Source: Cladopsammia gracilis | Taxonomy: Eukaryota; Cnidaria; Anthozoa; Scleractinia; Dendrophylliidae | Length of the DNA: 64,000 nucleotides | Direction: 5' to 3' | Assembly: GCA_022457155.1 (NCBI GenBank) | Contig: JAJGOT010000240.1 | Span: 186,001 to 250,000 of the forward strand | Shown: piece after piece, positions 63,244 through 64,000 of the stretch | Layout: every line of letters begins with the position of its first letter | Numbering within the stretch: the stretch's first letter is position 1 | Position numbers and translations under genes: made by a program | Notes under the pieces: model-generated | Databases searched by the model: none | Told to the model about the DNA's origin: nothing | What the model saw: only the letters and a program-made list of their open reading frames with translations

Positions 63244-64000
63244 ATCTCGTTAATGCGCATGCGCATTAAGCGAGATTTCGGAATTATACGAAAAAAGGGG
63301 CAAAAGCTGTTAACAAATTTTTGTGGACTTTTGTCCGGGGGGGTTTCTTCTTTCTTCTTTATAGAAGCTATATTGGGGCATTGAGGATATGGTTGGTTAA
63401 AGCGGTTAGGATTTCAAGAAGGGCGTCACATACCGTCACTAAAATATTTGAGGAACACCCCCGGTCCTATTGTTAATTTCCCTAGGGTATTGGAATGTCA
63501 GAACTTGTCATGAACTTGTCATATTTCACATTACGTCACCGCAAAGATATTAAAGTTCTTAGTTTCGATATCTCACGTTACGTATCAATATTTAAAATTT
63601 TCAATCATTTGTCGTAAAGTCATTCAAGCTGTTTTAGAATGGTAAAAATAGGTCAAATGCGTTTTCTTGGGAAACGCAGTTTGAGAAATTCACGGTCTTT
63701 TTTTACGAATGGAGACGTTTTAAGAAAGTTAAATTGGACGGGAAAGTTTGTGTTTTAATATGAGCGATATGGCAAAGCAAAATAGCATGAACTTTGCGTT
63801 TGTATGCAATAGTATGGGAAAGACGTCATAGTTTTATTGGTTTAGCTACCGTGCACAAGGAAATTTTGCGGATTGTCCGACTGAATTTGTTTTGCGGGAG
63901 GAAATTTTTGCGCGTCTGGACAGCTAAAATTTCTGCTGGGAGGAAATGTTTGCGGATTTCTGGTCAAGTATAAATAAAATAAAAGGCATCGGTATTAAAC
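63244..64000 (+). repeat. 1-kb dispersed repeat, copy 3 (runs off the window)
   Basis: Begins with the intact palindrome (core TTAATGCGCATGCGCATTAA), then GTTAACAAATTTTTGTGGAC and the landmarks of copies 1 and 2. It is cut by the window end at GGTATTAAAC. Confidence 0.75.

Overview
This window is nuclear DNA of an animal, most likely an anthozoan cnidarian such as a stony coral. The genes are intron-bearing, with GT-AG introns, TATA boxes and AATAAA signals. The repeat families (CXC-domain repeat protein, integrase-core single-exon gene, small Cys-rich module, SAM/UBX-like/HECT ligase) are ones I associate with cnidarian genomes. The taxonomic call is inference; no species marker is present. 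Most of the window is mobile DNA in several nested layers, and host genes are confined mainly to the last 12 kb.

Layout. 1-632: a partial unknown repeat-associated ORF and the 3' end of a DDE transposase. 633-14340: the apparent remains of a large element whose long inverted arms each carry a 152-aa zinc-motif gene behind a TGACGTCA-rich promoter. Inside it sit a TIR-bounded segment with a broken CXC-domain gene (2139-6243), a 385-bp MITE (6930-12243) that has itself been hit by a 4.9-kb Harbinger transposon (7199-12131), and a hAT-type MITE (12410-12543). 13242-24874: a 5.8-kb tandem duplication that includes the right arm. 24875-31680: MITEs, a Penelope-type hammerhead motif, LINE and LTR scraps. 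32029-37521: a full-length L1-like LINE with a 14-bp target-site duplication, inserted in an OTU-protease gene remnant. 41125-44467: a near-perfect 3.3-kb palindrome with a 6-bp target-site duplication and two inverted copies of the 152-aa gene; this is the most unusual object here. 46239-48286: an internally deleted Ngaro/DIRS-type retrotransposon with split direct repeats. 49493-50816: an old LINE copy on the minus strand. 52561-54247: an 11-bp minisatellite followed by a single-exon integrase-core gene. 56648-62910: a six-exon HECT E3 ligase gene on the minus strand, with a small Cys-rich gene antisense in one intron and an inverted copy of the minisatellite just upstream of its start.

How the parts fit. 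The palindrome and the 633-14340 locus share terminal sequence, promoter, the 152-aa gene and a second broken ORF ('ORF X'), so they are members of one element family. Long TIRs starting AG and ending CT, plus the 6-bp duplication, are the pattern of Polinton/Maverick elements. No Polinton hallmark gene (polymerase, integrase, ATPase, capsid) is visible, so that link is inference. The Harbinger element carries the usual two genes, a DDE transposase and a MADF/Myb-like partner. The transposase has a one-base frameshift in a C run.
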